Positions 17,003-25,153 of a stretch of 35,690 nt of DNA are shown one piece after another. The DNA is from Methylocystis sp. (GTDB lineage Bacteria; Pseudomonadota; Alphaproteobacteria; Rhizobiales; Beijerinckiaceae): NCBI GenBank assembly GCA_022843405.1, contig JALHNQ010000034.1:1-35690 (forward strand), given 5' to 3'. The number at the start of each line of letters is the position of its first letter. Within the stretch, counting starts at the first letter, position 1. A program made the position numbers and the translations under genes. The notes under the pieces are model-generated. The model searched no databases, had not been told where the DNA came from, and saw only the letters and a list, made by a program, of their open reading frames with translations.

Positions 17003-18003
17003 CAGGCCTTCCCCTTGTCGCGATCGGGCAGGCGGACAAGGCGCGCCAGCCTTTCATCAAGCGGATAGGGCGCCGACGCCGTGCGCGTCGCGTAGCGCAG
17101 TTTGGCCGAGCGCGCCCGCGGATTGGCCGCCGTCTCGGCGTGCGTGGGCGTGATCGGCTGGCGGCCCTCGCAGACGAAACTCGGCGCCGGCGGAACCGCT
17201 TCGCCGGGCAAGCGGCGCGATCCGGTTTCGCCGCGCCCGCTCCTTTCGGCGAGAAACTGTTTGACGATGCGATCCTCCAGCGAATGAAACGTCACGACGA
17301 CGAGACGACCGCCTGCGGCGAGAAGCCGTTCGGCGCCGATGAGGCCGTTCAGCAATTCCTGAAGCTCGTCGTTGACGGCGATGCGCAACGCCTGGAAACT
17401 TTTCGTCGCCGGATGAATGTCAATGGCGCGGTTGGGAGCGACGCGAGCGATCATTTCGGCCAGCGCTCTGGTCGTTTCAAAGGGCGCAATCTCTCGATCG
17501 TGGACGATGGCGCGGGCGATACGCCGCGCGGCGCGCTCTTCGCCGTAGAAATAGAAGATGTCGGCAAGCGTCTCTTCATCCGCTCCATTAACAATGTCGG
17601 CGGCGCTGCGGCCCCTCCCTTCCATGCGCATGTCGAGCGGACCGTCGGCGCGGAAGGAAAAGCCGCGCGCCGCCTCATCGAACTGCATCGACGAGACGCC
17701 GATGTCGAAGACAACCCCGTCGACCGGCGCGAAACCTTGCGCGCGCGCGATGTCTTCGAGCTGCGAAAAGCGCGCCTCGACGAGCGTGAGCCGTCCGCGC
17801 ATCTCGTCGACCAGCGAACCGCCGGCCTTCAACGCGGTCCGATCGCGATCGAGCGCAAGCACGCGCGTATCCGGCTGCGCGAGCAAGGCCCGCGTATAGC
17901 CGCCGGCGCCGAAGGTCGCGTCGATATAGCGGCCCCCCGGACGAACGGAGAGAGCCGCCATCGCCTCATCGCGCAGCACCGGAATATGCGGTGCCGACGT
18001 CAT
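17002..18003 (-). CDS. rsmH: 16S rRNA (cytosine1402-N4)-methyltransferase RsmH (MraW)
   Basis: RsmH (333 aa) methylates N4 of C1402 in the 16S rRNA decoding centre. The N-terminus [10 protein letters not shown] and the SAM-binding [14 protein letters not shown] (28-41) are diagnostic; so are [26 protein letters not shown], and [15 protein letters not shown] near the C-terminus. ATG 18003 is chosen because GAGGA lies eight bases upstream and homologues start here ([10 protein letters not shown]); ATG 18009 is only two bases from that site. It heads the dcw operon; no mraZ lies upstream. Confidence 0.96.
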   Translation of the reverse strand: MTSAPHIPVLRDEAMAALSVRPGGRYIDATFGAGGYTRALLAQPDTRVLALDRDRTALKAGGSLVDEMRGRLTLVEARFSQLEDIARAQGFAPVDGVVFDIGVSSMQFDEAARGFSFRADGPLDMRMEGRGRSAADIVNGADEETLADIFYFYGEERAARRIARAIVHDREIAPFETTRALAEMIARVAPNRAIDIHPATKSFQALRIAVNDELQELLNGLIGAERLLAAGGRLVVVTFHSLEDRIVKQFLAERSGRGETGSRRLPGEAVPPAPSFVCEGRQPITPTHAETAANPRARSAKLRYATRTASAPYPLDERLARLVRLPDRDKGKA

Positions 18004-18302
18004 GATCATGTTCCTCATCCGGCGGCGTGCGACTCGAGGCGGCCAGCGGCGCGACGATTCTATTCGCCCGGCGAGCGCTGGCTCGTCGAAACGCCTTAAT
18101 TGGGGCTGGGCGGTCTTGATCGACATGGCACCGCGGGGCGTCGTAAGCAGGCTGGTCGCCACGCGCCAATCTTGGCGACCGCCTTCATTAGGCTTTGTTA
18201 TCGTTAAGGGAGCGTTACGGCGGCCTCGAATTTGGCGGCCTTAAGGCGGCGCGAGCTTCCCTGCCGCTAGGTTTGATTGACGACGAAACAGGCTGTTTGA
18301 GC
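18004..18302. other. intergenic leader between rnpB and the dcw operon
   Basis: About 300 bp with no supportable gene. MraZ is normally encoded here; no frame reads as MraZ. The stretch must hold the rnpB terminator/processing signals and probably the dcw promoter, unless the operon reads through from rnpB. An AT-richer island around 18188-18210 (minus strand TTAACGATAAC, 18197-18207) is the most promoter-like part and loosely resembles a CtrA half site, but no convincing -35/-10 pair is visible. A 13-bp palindrome (AAACAG-G-CTGTTT, 18286-18298) lies just past the rnpB 3' end. Confidence 0.5.
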
Positions 18303-18680
<378 letters not shown>

Positions 18681-18687
18681 ATAAAGA

Positions 18688-18716
18688 GGGATAGGCGCCC
18701 CGGCGATGGAATGCAA
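18688..18716 (-). promoter_or_regulatory. candidate rnpB promoter
   Basis: On the minus strand TTGCAT (18716-18711) and TATCCC (18693-18688) are separated by exactly 17 bp. The -10 element ends seven bases before the predicted RNase P RNA 5' end at 18680, the right distance for a transcription start there. Matches to consensus are partial (about 4/6 each). Confidence 0.5.
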
Positions 18717-18835
18717 GAAGGCGTCAAAACGTCACGTTGGAAAGCTGTTCAGGAACCGCCACTTCATAGCTTGGTTCTCGCTCGGGAAACGCCGAGCGAA
18801 GCCGAATTCGAAAAAGCTCTAGGGGAGTGACAATA

Positions 18836-19198
18836 ATGCTGGCACGTCGTTCAGTTTTCGCCGCTCTGGCCATGACCGCGGTCATGCTCGTGACCCCGCA
18901 TATGGCGTTCGCGCAAAGCCGAAGCGAGCACCTGACGCAGGCGATCGAGGAAACAAATGAGGCGATCAAGGAGGGCAAGCAGCATATGGCCTCCTCCTTC
19001 GCCGAGCATGCGCATAACGCCTGGGATCACGCCAAAGCGGCCAGCAGCGAAGACCCGAAGGGCCATATCAAGACGGCGATGAAGCATCTCAGTCAGGCGC
19101 TCAAGACCGCAAAACGCACCCATCACGCGAGCCGGATTGACAAAGGCGTGCATCATGCCGAAACCGCGCTCATTCATCTGAAGGCGGCAAATCAATAA
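18836..19198 (+). CDS. smbP: SmbP-like small metal-binding protein, exported, His-rich
   Basis: This 120-aa protein has an Ala-type signal peptide (MLARRSVFAA through HMAFA, cleavage likely after A26). The mature part is an all-helical, His-rich chain with repeats of the kind SEHLTQAIEETNEAIKEGK, AEHAHNAWDHAK, MKHLSQALKTAK and HHAETALIHLK, giving more than ten histidines. This matches SmbP, the small metal-binding protein described in Nitrosomonas europaea, a periplasmic helical bundle that binds copper and other divalent metals. A copper-buffer role is inferred. ATG 18836 is eight bases after GGGGAG (18822-18827). It is probably transcribed alone; a hairpin follows it. Confidence 0.82.
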   Translation: MLARRSVFAALAMTAVMLVTPHMAFAQSRSEHLTQAIEETNEAIKEGKQHMASSFAEHAHNAWDHAKAASSEDPKGHIKTAMKHLSQALKTAKRTHHASRIDKGVHHAETALIHLKAANQ

Positions 19199-19204
19199 AG
19201 CGGC

Positions 19205-19237
19205 GAGCCGCGATCCGCCTCCTGCGCGTCGCGGCTC
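19205..19237 (+). terminator. hairpin after the SmbP-like gene
   Basis: GAGCCGCGA (19205-19213) pairs perfectly with TCGCGGCTC (19229-19237) over a 15-nt loop, seven bases after the stop codon. The following TCTCCTGCTG is only weakly T-rich, so it is a probable but not ideal intrinsic terminator. Confidence 0.45.
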
Positions 19238-19413
19238 TCTCCTGCTGTAGCGGACAATCCTTCGAAATCTTTCAGCGATCGTCGTCTCCATCCAGTCGCT
19301 CTCCGCCGCCAATGTCGGCGATGAGCTGGCGAGCCGGGTTGGAACATTGTAAGCGTTTCACGGCTTGAAGCCCGAAGCGGCGATCAGCGCTTCCTAGAAA
19401 CGGCGCGCCTGGG

Positions 19414-20682
19414 ATGGATTTCCTCATGGAGCAAAGCAGCGCCGAATCGCGTAAGCCTCGCGTCGTCATCATCGGCGGCGGTTTCGCCGGCATCGCGGCG
19501 GCGCAGGCGCTCGCAGGCTCCGGCGCGCATATAGCGATACTGGACAGCAACAATCATCATTGCTTCCAGCCTCTGCTCTATCAGGTCGCGACCGCAGCCC
19601 TCGCCGCGCCGGAAGTGGCCTGGCCGATCCGTCACATCGTGCGCCGCCAAAAGGACGCGACCGTGCTGATGCTCACGGTCAGGGGCGTCGATACGGCGCG
19701 CAAAGTCGTCAAGACGGAAACATGCGAGATCGGCTATGACGTCCTCATCGTAGCGACCGGGGCTACCCATTCCTATTTCGGCCACGACTGGGAGCGTTCG
19801 GCGCCGGGGTTGAAGACCATCGCCGACGCCGCGCACATCCGCCGCAGGCTGCTTCTCGCCTTCGAACGCGCCGAAGTCAGTGTCGATCCGGTCGAACGCG
19901 AGCGGCTGCTCACCATCGTCATTGTCGGCGGCGGTCCGACCGGCGTCGAACTCGCCGGCGCGATCTCAGAACTCGCCAGGCGAACGCTTCCGCCGGAGTT
20001 TCGCCGCGCCGATCCAAGCAAGGCGCGCATCATCCTGCTCGAAGCGGGACCTCGCATTCTTGCAAGCTTCCCCGAACGGCTTTCGCAATATGCGCGCGAT
20101 TCGCTCGAAAGAAACGGCGTTGACGTGCTGACGGACACGCCCGTCGATCACATTTTTGAAGACAGAATTGTCGCGGGAGAGAAAGAGATCGCCGCGAGCG
20201 TGATTCTCTGGGCCGCAGGCGTGCAGGCGTCGCCCGCGGCGAATTGGCTGGGCGTCGACGGCGATCCAAGCGGGCGCATTGCGGTGAATGGGGACCTAAC
20301 GGTTCCCGGCCTGCCCGACGTCTATGTGATCGGGGATCTGGCGTTTCTGACCCGTCCCGACGGGGCGCCGGTTCCGGCGCTCGCCGCTTCCGCCAAGCAA
20401 ATGGGCAAATACGCCGGCCGCGTCATCCGGCTGCGTCTCAAGGGACGCTCGCCGCGCAAACCCTTCCGCTATCGCGACTATGGCAGTCTGGCGACGATCG
20501 GCCGCAACTCGGCGATCGTCAAGCTCGGGCGACTGGAATTGACCGGCTTTCCGGGTTGGCTCTTCTGGAGCGTCGTGCATATCTATTTTCTCGTGAATTT
20601 GCGCAGCCGTATCTTCGTGGCGATGAGTTGGATCGCGACCTATCTGACGAGCAATCGCGGCGCCCGGCTGATTGCGCGCTAA
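19414..20682 (+). CDS. ndh: type II NADH dehydrogenase (NDH-2), FAD-dependent
   Basis: This 422-aa single-subunit, non-proton-pumping enzyme passes electrons from NADH to quinone at the inner membrane face. The FAD-binding VVIIGGGFAGI (17-27) is followed by the NDH-2 hallmark FQPLLYQVAT (51-60), then ATGATHSYFG, the NAD-binding IVIVGGGPTGVELAG (168-182), LWAAGVQAS near the quinone site, and VYVIGDLA. The C-terminal segment (about 385-408, FPGWLFWSVVHIYFLVNLRSR) is the amphipathic membrane-binding region. The start could be ATG 19414 or 19426; neither has a clear ribosome site. It lies just before priA on the same strand. Confidence 0.93.
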   Translation: MDFLMEQSSAESRKPRVVIIGGGFAGIAAAQALAGSGAHIAILDSNNHHCFQPLLYQVATAALAAPEVAWPIRHIVRRQKDATVLMLTVRGVDTARKVVKTETCEIGYDVLIVATGATHSYFGHDWERSAPGLKTIADAAHIRRRLLLAFERAEVSVDPVERERLLTIVIVGGGPTGVELAGAISELARRTLPPEFRRADPSKARIILLEAGPRILASFPERLSQYARDSLERNGVDVLTDTPVDHIFEDRIVAGEKEIAASVILWAAGVQASPAANWLGVDGDPSGRIAVNGDLTVPGLPDVYVIGDLAFLTRPDGAPVPALAASAKQMGKYAGRVIRLRLKGRSPRKPFRYRDYGSLATIGRNSAIVKLGRLELTGFPGWLFWSVVHIYFLVNLRSRIFVAMSWIATYLTSNRGARLIAR

Positions 20683-20760
20683 GAGCGCGCACGCTTGGCG
20701 GCGATAACGCCGTCGGACGCGCTCCATCGCGGCGCCGCCAGATTTTCGCTTGAGATCGGA

Positions 20761-23022
20761 ATGGATTATGTCCTCGGCATGAACGCGGCGCAGGACGAGG
20801 AAGAAAGAGCGCGAGTCGTCGAGATTCTCGCGCCCGTCGCCGTCGATTCGACCTATTCCTATCTGGCGCCGGCGGCGATGCGGCTTCAACCTGGCGACAG
20901 CGTCATCGCGCCGCTCGGCAAGCGGGAGGCCTATGGCGTCGTCTGGTCCGTCGACGGCGGCGCCGCTCCGGGGAGCAATCTCAAGACGGTCAGCGCCCGC
21001 CTCGACCGGCCGCCGCTGTCACAAACATTGCGCGGCTTCATCGACTGGCTCGCGCGCTATACGCTCACGCCTCGCGGCATGGCGCTGCGGCTCGCGACGC
21101 GGGCCGCGGAAGACGCCGGACCGGAAGCGCCGCGCACGCTCTATCGCGCGAGCGGGGCTGCGCCCGAAAGATTGACGCCGACGCGCGCACGCGTCCTCAA
21201 GGCCGCGGAAGGCGGCGTCGCTTTTTCGAAGAAAGCGCTCGCCGAAGCCGCCGCCTGCTCGACGGGCGTCATCGACGCGCTCGTCGACGAGGGCGCGCTG
21301 GAGGCGATCGCCGCGCCGCCGGAGCCGATCGCGCCAAAGCTCGATCCCTCGTTCGCGAGGCCGGTTTTGGAGCCCGCGCAGCGGGAAGCCGCCGAGGCGC
21401 TGAAGGCGGCGCTCGCCTCGCCTGCGTTCAAGCCCTTCCTGCTCGAAGGCGTCACCGGCTCGGGCAAGACCGAAGTTTATTTCGAGGCGATCGCCGCGGC
21501 CCTACAGGCTGGCGGACAGGCGCTGGTCATGATGCCGGAAATTGCGCTTACGACGCAATTTCTCGAGCGTTTCGCCGCGCGTTTCGGCGAAAAGCCGGCC
21601 GAATGGCATTCAGGCGTCAGCGCCCGCAAACGCGCGCGTATCTGGCGCGGCTGCGCGACCGGCGACGTGCGCGTGGTCGTCGGCGCGCGGTCGGCGCTGT
21701 TCCTGCCCTTTTCGAAGTTGCGGCTGATCGTCGTCGATGAGGAGCACGAAGGCGCCTACAAGCAGGACGACGGCGTCAGCTATCACGCGCGCGACATGGC
21801 GGTGGTGCGCGCGCGAATGGAGCAGGCGGCGATCGTTCTCGCCTCGGCCACGCCGTCGATCGAAACCCGCGTCAACGCCATGAGCGGGCGCTACGGCTAT
21901 CTCAAACTCGATTCACGGGCGCGGGCGCGGCTGATGCCGACGCTCGAAGCGATCGACATGCGCAAGGAAGGCCCGCCGCGCGGCCGATGGATCGCGCCGC
22001 GGCTCGCTCTGGCGGTCGGCGAAACGATCGCGCGTGGCGAGCAGGCGCTGCTCTTTCTCAATCGCCGCGGCTATGCGCCGCTGACGGTCTGCCGCACATG
22101 CGGCCACCGCTTCCGCTGCACACAATGCGACGCCTGGCTGGTCGAACATCGCTTCCGCCGCGCGCTGATGTGCCATCATTGCGGCCATGTCGAGCGTCGT
22201 CCGGACGTCTGCCCGGAATGCGGCAGCGAGGATTCGCTGGCCGCCTGCGGACCTGGCGTCGAGCGACTGGCCGAAGAGGCGGCGACGCTCTTTCCAAACG
22301 CCCGCATACTCGTTCTCTCGTCGGATTTTCCAGGCGGCGCCGACCGGCTGCGGCGCGAATTGGAGGAGATTGCGAAGGGCGCCTTCGACATCGTCATCGG
22401 CACGCAACTCGTCGCCAAGGGCCATAATTTTCCTTTTCTCACGCTCGTCGGCGTGATCGACGCGGATCTGGGCTTGGGAAGCGGCGACCCACGGGCCGCC
22501 GAGCGCACGTTCCAGCTGCTCAATCAAGTGACGGGACGCGCCGGGCGCGGCGACAACCCTGGGCGCGCACTGATCCAGAGCTTTCACCCGTCGCATCCGG
22601 TGATCGAGGCGCTGCTCTCGGGCGACGCAGAGCGTTTCTATGCGCAGGAGATCGCGGTGCGCGAGCGCGCGGGATTGCCGCCCTTCGGCCGTCTCGCCGC
22701 GCTGATCGTTTCCGCCAAGGACGCCGCCACGGCCGAATCGCATGCGCGCGCGCTGGCGCGCGCGGCGCATGAACTGCCGTCATCGCCGCGCTACCGAGTC
22801 GCCGCGCCCGGCGCCTGGCCGGAAGAAAATGAGATCGCGTTGCTCGGTCCGGCGGAGGCGCCGATTGCGCTCATCCGCGGCCGTTACCGATTCCGCTTGC
22901 TCGCCAAAGGACCGCGGAACGCCGACATGCAGGCGTTCTTGCGAGACATGCTCGCCGCCGGACCAAAAGAGAGAGGCGGCGTGCGGGTTCAGATTGATGT
23001 CGACCCGCAGAGCTTCTCGTAG
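20761..23022 (+). CDS. priA: primosomal replication restart helicase PriA
   Basis: PriA (753 aa from ATG 20761) reloads the replisome at stalled forks. The N-terminal DNA 3'-end-binding domain includes VDSTYSYLAP. The helicase domain has Walker A GVTGSGKTEVY (230-240), Walker B VVDEEHEGAYKQ with DEEH at 326-329, and ASATPSIE. Eight cysteines between 444 and 487 (CRTC, CTQC, CHHC, CPEC) form the zinc-binding cluster that holds primosome partners. IGTQLVAKGHNFP and RAGRGDNPG are later helicase motifs. The frame is open upstream to a TTG at 20695; ATG 20761 or 20779 are likelier but have weak ribosome sites. Confidence 0.95.
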   Translation: MDYVLGMNAAQDEEERARVVEILAPVAVDSTYSYLAPAAMRLQPGDSVIAPLGKREAYGVVWSVDGGAAPGSNLKTVSARLDRPPLSQTLRGFIDWLARYTLTPRGMALRLATRAAEDAGPEAPRTLYRASGAAPERLTPTRARVLKAAEGGVAFSKKALAEAAACSTGVIDALVDEGALEAIAAPPEPIAPKLDPSFARPVLEPAQREAAEALKAALASPAFKPFLLEGVTGSGKTEVYFEAIAAALQAGGQALVMMPEIALTTQFLERFAARFGEKPAEWHSGVSARKRARIWRGCATGDVRVVVGARSALFLPFSKLRLIVVDEEHEGAYKQDDGVSYHARDMAVVRARMEQAAIVLASATPSIETRVNAMSGRYGYLKLDSRARARLMPTLEAIDMRKEGPPRGRWIAPRLALAVGETIARGEQALLFLNRRGYAPLTVCRTCGHRFRCTQCDAWLVEHRFRRALMCHHCGHVERRPDVCPECGSEDSLAACGPGVERLAEEAATLFPNARILVLSSDFPGGADRLRRELEEIAKGAFDIVIGTQLVAKGHNFPFLTLVGVIDADLGLGSGDPRAAERTFQLLNQVTGRAGRGDNPGRALIQSFHPSHPVIEALLSGDAERFYAQEIAVRERAGLPPFGRLAALIVSAKDAATAESHARALARAAHELPSSPRYRVAAPGAWPEENEIALLGPAEAPIALIRGRYRFRLLAKGPRNADMQAFLRDMLAAGPKERGGVRVQIDVDPQSFS

Positions 23023-23045
23023 CGAACATAACGAACTTTGGCGAT

Positions 23046-24131
23046 TCAGCCGCCGACGACGCGGGCGACGATCCTCGCCGTATAATCCACCATCGGAACG
23101 ATCCGCGCGTAGTTGATCCTTGTCGGGCCGATGACGCCGAGCGCGCCGATGATCCGGCGTTCGCTGTCGCGCAGCGGCGCGGCGATCATCGACGAGCCGG
23201 AAAGCGAGAAGAGCTTGTTCTCCGAGCCGATGAAAATGCGCACCCCTTCGCCCTGTTCGGCGCGCTCCAAGAGGTCGATGACCTCCGTCTTCGTCTCCAG
23301 ATCGGCGAACAGGAGCCGAACGCGCTCAAGGTCGGCGGCGGCGGTCAGATCTTCGAGAAGATGCGCCTGACCGCGCACGATCAGCTGTCGTGATTCACCC
23401 ATCGCGCCCGCCCAAGTCGCGAGCCCCGCTTCGACAAGCCGGGCGGCGAGTTCATCGAGCTCATTTTGCGCGGCTCTGCGCGAGCTTTCGATGCTTTCTC
23501 GCGCTTCAGCGATTGTCCGTCCGCAGACACGCGCGTTCAGATAGTTGGCGGCTTCAGTCAGCGCCGAGGCCGGAAGATCGCGCGGGACGGGAATCACCCG
23601 GTTCTCGACCGATCCATCGTCGGCGACCAAAATCACCAGCGCCCGCTCGGGCTCGAGCCGAACGAAATCGATCTGCTTCAAGCGCACATTGTCCTTGGAG
23701 GCGACGACGACGCCGGCGACGCGCGTCAGGCCCGACAGCAGACTCGTCGCTTCCGCGAGAACGCCAGCGAAATCATGGTCTTTGGAAGCCGCTTCGACCT
23801 CGGCGGCGATGCGCGCGCGCTCATTTTCCTCGAGATCGCCGATCTGCAGCATGGAATCGACGAAGAAGCGTAGACCCAGCTCGGTCGGGAGCCGTCCGGC
23901 ACTGGTGTGGGGCGCGTAGATGAGGCCGAGTTCCTCAAGATCTTGCATGACGTTGCGCACCGAGGCGGGCGACAGAGTCATCGGCAGAAGCCTGGCGAGG
24001 TTTCTTGAGCCGACAGGATCGCCGGAGGCGAGATAGCTGTCGACGATCTGCCGGAAAATTTCGCGGGCGCGCTCGCTGAGTTGCGAGAGGCTCATCGCCG
24101 AAGGATGGGCAAGCGGGGGGTTGCGGATCAT
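23046..24131 (-). CDS. hrcA: heat-shock repressor HrcA
   Basis: HrcA (361 aa) represses chaperone operons by binding CIRCE elements and is stabilised by GroEL. The N-terminal winged helix (about 17-85) includes [30 protein letters not shown] and [19 protein letters not shown], then [18 protein letters not shown]. The C-terminal HrcA domain ends with [20 protein letters not shown], the family signature. It is convergent with priA (23 bp apart), and no grpE follows, unlike the common hrcA-grpE order. ATG 24131 has no ribosome site; ATG 24095 ([10 protein letters not shown]) is an alternative. No CIRCE-like repeat is seen near it. Confidence 0.95.
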   Translation of the reverse strand: MIRNPPLAHPSAMSLSQLSERAREIFRQIVDSYLASGDPVGSRNLARLLPMTLSPASVRNVMQDLEELGLIYAPHTSAGRLPTELGLRFFVDSMLQIGDLEENERARIAAEVEAASKDHDFAGVLAEATSLLSGLTRVAGVVVASKDNVRLKQIDFVRLEPERALVILVADDGSVENRVIPVPRDLPASALTEAANYLNARVCGRTIAEARESIESSRRAAQNELDELAARLVEAGLATWAGAMGESRQLIVRGQAHLLEDLTAAADLERVRLLFADLETKTEVIDLLERAEQGEGVRIFIGSENKLFSLSGSSMIAAPLRDSERRIIGALGVIGPTRINYARIVPMVDYTARIVARVVGG

Positions 24132-24139
24132 TCGCCAAC

Positions 24140-24168
24140 ACTATCGCATCCGGCCCCCAAAACGACAA
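24140..24168 (-). promoter_or_regulatory. candidate hrcA promoter inside the upstream terminator
   Basis: On the minus strand TTGTCG (24168-24163) and GATAGT (24145-24140) are 17 bp apart, each 4/6 to the sigma-70 consensus. The -35 overlaps the end of the terminator stem of the preceding gene. Initiation about eight bases beyond the -10 would fall on or next to the A of ATG 24131, so the mRNA could be leaderless, in keeping with the missing Shine-Dalgarno. Inferred. Confidence 0.35.
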
Positions 24169-24195
24169 AGCCCGGCCGCGAGGCCGGGCTTTGTC
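24164..24195 (-). terminator. perfect 14-bp stem terminator after the porin-like gene
   Basis: GACAAAGCCCGGCC (24164-24177) and GGCCGGGCTTTGTC (24182-24195) pair over a four-base loop. Read leftward, the stem is followed by GTTTTGGG. It starts 22 bp after the stop of the outer-membrane protein gene and is the clearest intrinsic terminator in the window. Confidence 0.8.
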
Positions 24196-24216
24196 GACGT
24201 CGGGGAGGACGGTCGA

Positions 24217-24993
24217 TCAGAGGCCGAGATTAGGCATGCCGATCAGCGCGCCGAAGCTCTTGAGCTGATAGTTCACGCCGATGCGGGCGATGTTCGTATC
24301 CAGGTAGTTGCCGGTGCCGGTGCGGTAAGCGAGAGGGAAGACGAGGTTCGCGCTCGAGGCTCCCTTCATACGGGTGAAAATATACTCCGCCTTGATCGTC
24401 CAATTATCGAGGAAGGCGTATTCGATGCCGGCGCCGATGGCGAATCCGCCCTGCCAAGCGGACTGGCTGACGGGGAACAGCCCCCCCCACTGCTGGCCGT
24501 AGGGAAGCACCTTGCCATAGGCCAAGCCGCCGGTGATGTAGGGCAGAAACCGGCCATAGGCATAGCCGAAGCGCAGGCGCTCCATGCCAAACCACTGCAG
24601 ACGGGTGCTGGCGCCGGCCCCTCCAAAAAACGTCCCCGCATTCGTCGCGCGAACGTCGGCGTAGTTGAATTCGCTTTCGTAACCGGCGACGAGGCGGTTG
24701 GCGAACACCCAATTATAGCCGTTCTGGTAACCGATCAAATAACCGCTCGTGCCGATCGAGCTCGAGGTCGGAATCCCCAGGAAGGCTGTGGGCGCGAACA
24801 GGTATGTTTGCGAATAATGGCTGGACACGCCGCCGGCATAGGAGCCGCTGATGCCGATGTGGAAACCTTCCCAGCTGAAGGTCGGCGGCGGGGGAGGCGG
24901 CGGAGCCTTGTAGCTCGGAAGGTCAGCCGCCGAAACAGCGCTGACCGCCAACACTGACGCAAAGGCGCCAACAATAATGGTTCTGAAAGACAT
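24217..24993 (-). CDS. outer-membrane beta-barrel protein, Omp25/RopB-like
   Basis: This 258-aa protein has a signal peptide (to about residue 22, AVSAVSAAD), a proline linker (YKAPPPPPPP) and an eight-stranded barrel opening with FSWEGFHIGISGSYAGG. These are hallmarks of the alphaproteobacterial Omp25/Omp31 opacity-like family, abundant surface proteins. Later strands include NRLVAGYESEFNYADV, YGRFLPYITGGLAYG and NWTIKAEYIFTRM. The barrel's closing strand (IARIGVNYQLKSF) is followed by 11 more residues (GALIGMPNLGL), whereas most relatives end at the aromatic residue. GGAGG about ten bases upstream supports ATG 24993. It is followed by a strong terminator and is probably monocistronic. Confidence 0.88.
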   Translation of the reverse strand: MSFRTIIVGAFASVLAVSAVSAADLPSYKAPPPPPPPTFSWEGFHIGISGSYAGGVSSHYSQTYLFAPTAFLGIPTSSSIGTSGYLIGYQNGYNWVFANRLVAGYESEFNYADVRATNAGTFFGGAGASTRLQWFGMERLRFGYAYGRFLPYITGGLAYGKVLPYGQQWGGLFPVSQSAWQGGFAIGAGIEYAFLDNWTIKAEYIFTRMKGASSANLVFPLAYRTGTGNYLDTNIARIGVNYQLKSFGALIGMPNLGL

Positions 24994-25153
24994 CTGATGG
25001 CGCCTCCACTAAGCCCGTCCTCTCAGGACGAACGGCAGTTTCAAAGGCAAAGTAACATCTTCAATCCTAAGACGTAATGAGCGCACCGGCGCGAAACGGC
25101 GTTTTTCCGGCGCCGTTGCCGATGGGCCACACTCTCCAGCAATACTCTGTTTT

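Noticed and set aside
18286-18298. Palindrome AAACAG-G-CTGTTT downstream of rnpB
   Set aside because: The one-base centre cannot form a hairpin loop without losing pairs and there is no T-run; not called as a terminator, though an operator cannot be excluded.
18004-18302. Possible degraded mraZ
   Set aside because: No frame shows MraZ motifs; the stretch is too short for the gene plus rnpB.
23046-24200. CIRCE element near hrcA
   Set aside because: No TTAGCACTC-type inverted repeat is visible on either strand near the gene.
25075-25130. GC-rich inverted segments between the outer-membrane protein gene and glycosyltransferase A
   Set aside because: Only short (about 6-bp) arms with large loops; not a convincing terminator.
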